Assembly (NCBI GenBank): GCA_905371725.1
Contig: CAJPML010000076.1
Span: forward strand, 1 to 6,023
Direction of reading: 5' to 3'
DNA: 6,023 nt
From: Leptotrichia sp. oral taxon 215
GTDB lineage: Bacteria; Fusobacteriota; Fusobacteriia; Fusobacteriales; Leptotrichiaceae
Within the stretch, counting starts at the first letter, position 1; each line of letters begins with the position of its first letter. The notes beneath the pieces were generated by a model that made no database searches, was not told where the DNA came from, and saw nothing but the letters and a program-made list of their open reading frames with translations. A program made the position numbers and the translations under genes. Shown here piece after piece: positions 5,545-6,023 of this stretch.

Positions 5545-6023
5545 ATATAAAAAAAAGGCAAGAAACAATCATTATTTTTTTGATATTATCATTACTATTT
5601 TTATATTTTGGAAATGATATTTATTTAAAGAGTCAAAAATTTTATAATAGTTTACCTTTTAAAGTTGAAAAATATGATTTTAGTAATGATGAACCAATAG
5701 GCGGAATTAGTAAAGAAACGAGAATTAAAGAAAACTATAAATTGAACTCTAAAAAAAATTTAAGAGGTTTGGGGATTCTTTTTGCAACTTATGGAAGAAA
5801 AAATGAAGGTAATATAGACATAAAAATATTTGATATAAAAACTGAAAAATTATTATTAAATAAGAAAATAAATCAAACAACAATAGAAGATAATAAATTT
5901 ATAGATTTTATTTTTTCTGAAAAACAGAATAATATTGAAAATATAAGAATAGAGGTAAGTTCAGATTCTTTAGAAAGTAAATCTGTTACAATTTGGAAAT
6001 CTAAGAAAGCAGGAAATATAAGT
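5541..6023 (+). CDS. membrane-anchored protein of the polysaccharide locus (partial, 3' end missing)
   Basis: An ATG at 5541 overlaps the rfbA stop (ATGA), with GGGAG (5531-5535) 5 nt upstream, so translation is coupled to rfbA. The frame stays open to the window edge (161 codons). Residues 1-7 are basic, followed by a membrane helix at about 9-25 ([15 protein letters not shown]). The rest is polar and strand-rich, with [25 protein letters not shown] near 74-98 and VTIWKSKK near 149-156, suggesting an extracytoplasmic beta-sandwich. I recall similar domains just after the first helix of multi-pass proteins found in glycan loci (DUF2142-like), but that resemblance is from memory. More membrane helices may follow beyond the window. 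No enzymatic function can be assigned. Confidence 0.75.
   Translation, partial: MNIKKRQETIIIFLILSLLFLYFGNDIYLKSQKFYNSLPFKVEKYDFSNDEPIGGISKETRIKENYKLNSKKNLRGLGILFATYGRKNEGNIDIKIFDIKTEKLLLNKKINQTTIEDNKFIDFIFSEKQNNIENIRIEVSSDSLESKSVTIWKSKKAGNIS

Overview
The base composition is very AT-rich. A Gram-negative outer-membrane barrel gene with a signal peptide and C-terminal Phe sits next to a SpoVG-family gene and Firmicute-like ribosome binding sites. This mix suggests the Fusobacteriota, most likely a Leptotrichia-type organism (Leptotrichiaceae). That assignment is inferred from gene style and protein resemblance, not from a database search.

Layout. Positions 1-145 hold the probable tail of an upstream gene, its terminator, and a promoter whose -35 element overlaps the terminator's T-tract. 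spoVG (146-421) follows, with its own strong terminator. Two minus-strand single-gene units come next: a 7-helix membrane protein of the YwaF/TIGR02206 type (548-1252, TTG start) and a small secreted outer-membrane beta-barrel (1447-2058). Each has a clear promoter, and the barrel gene has a terminator. The barrel gene and galU are divergently transcribed from 2113-2278.

From 2292 rightward is the start of a surface-polysaccharide locus: galU (UDP-glucose synthesis), a polyprenyl-phosphate sugar-1-phosphate transferase that starts lipid-linked glycan assembly, rfbA (dTDP-glucose synthesis, first step towards dTDP-rhamnose), and the first 161 codons of a membrane-anchored protein translationally coupled to rfbA. 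The genes would supply activated sugars and the first membrane-linked sugar of a capsule, O-antigen or exopolysaccharide.

The most unusual feature is at 3220-3497. A perfect 41-bp inverted repeat (3220-3260 and 3457-3497) flanks 196 bp holding the promoter -10 element, ribosome binding site and first 44 codons of the sugar transferase. The promoter -35 lies inside the left arm, and the right arm lies inside the gene. The geometry resembles invertible promoter segments that phase-vary capsule genes in other bacteria. The right arm also carries an in-frame TAA (codon 53) that splits the transferase, so in this sequence the gene looks silenced or broken although its catalytic domain is intact. 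No recombinase gene is visible in the window.
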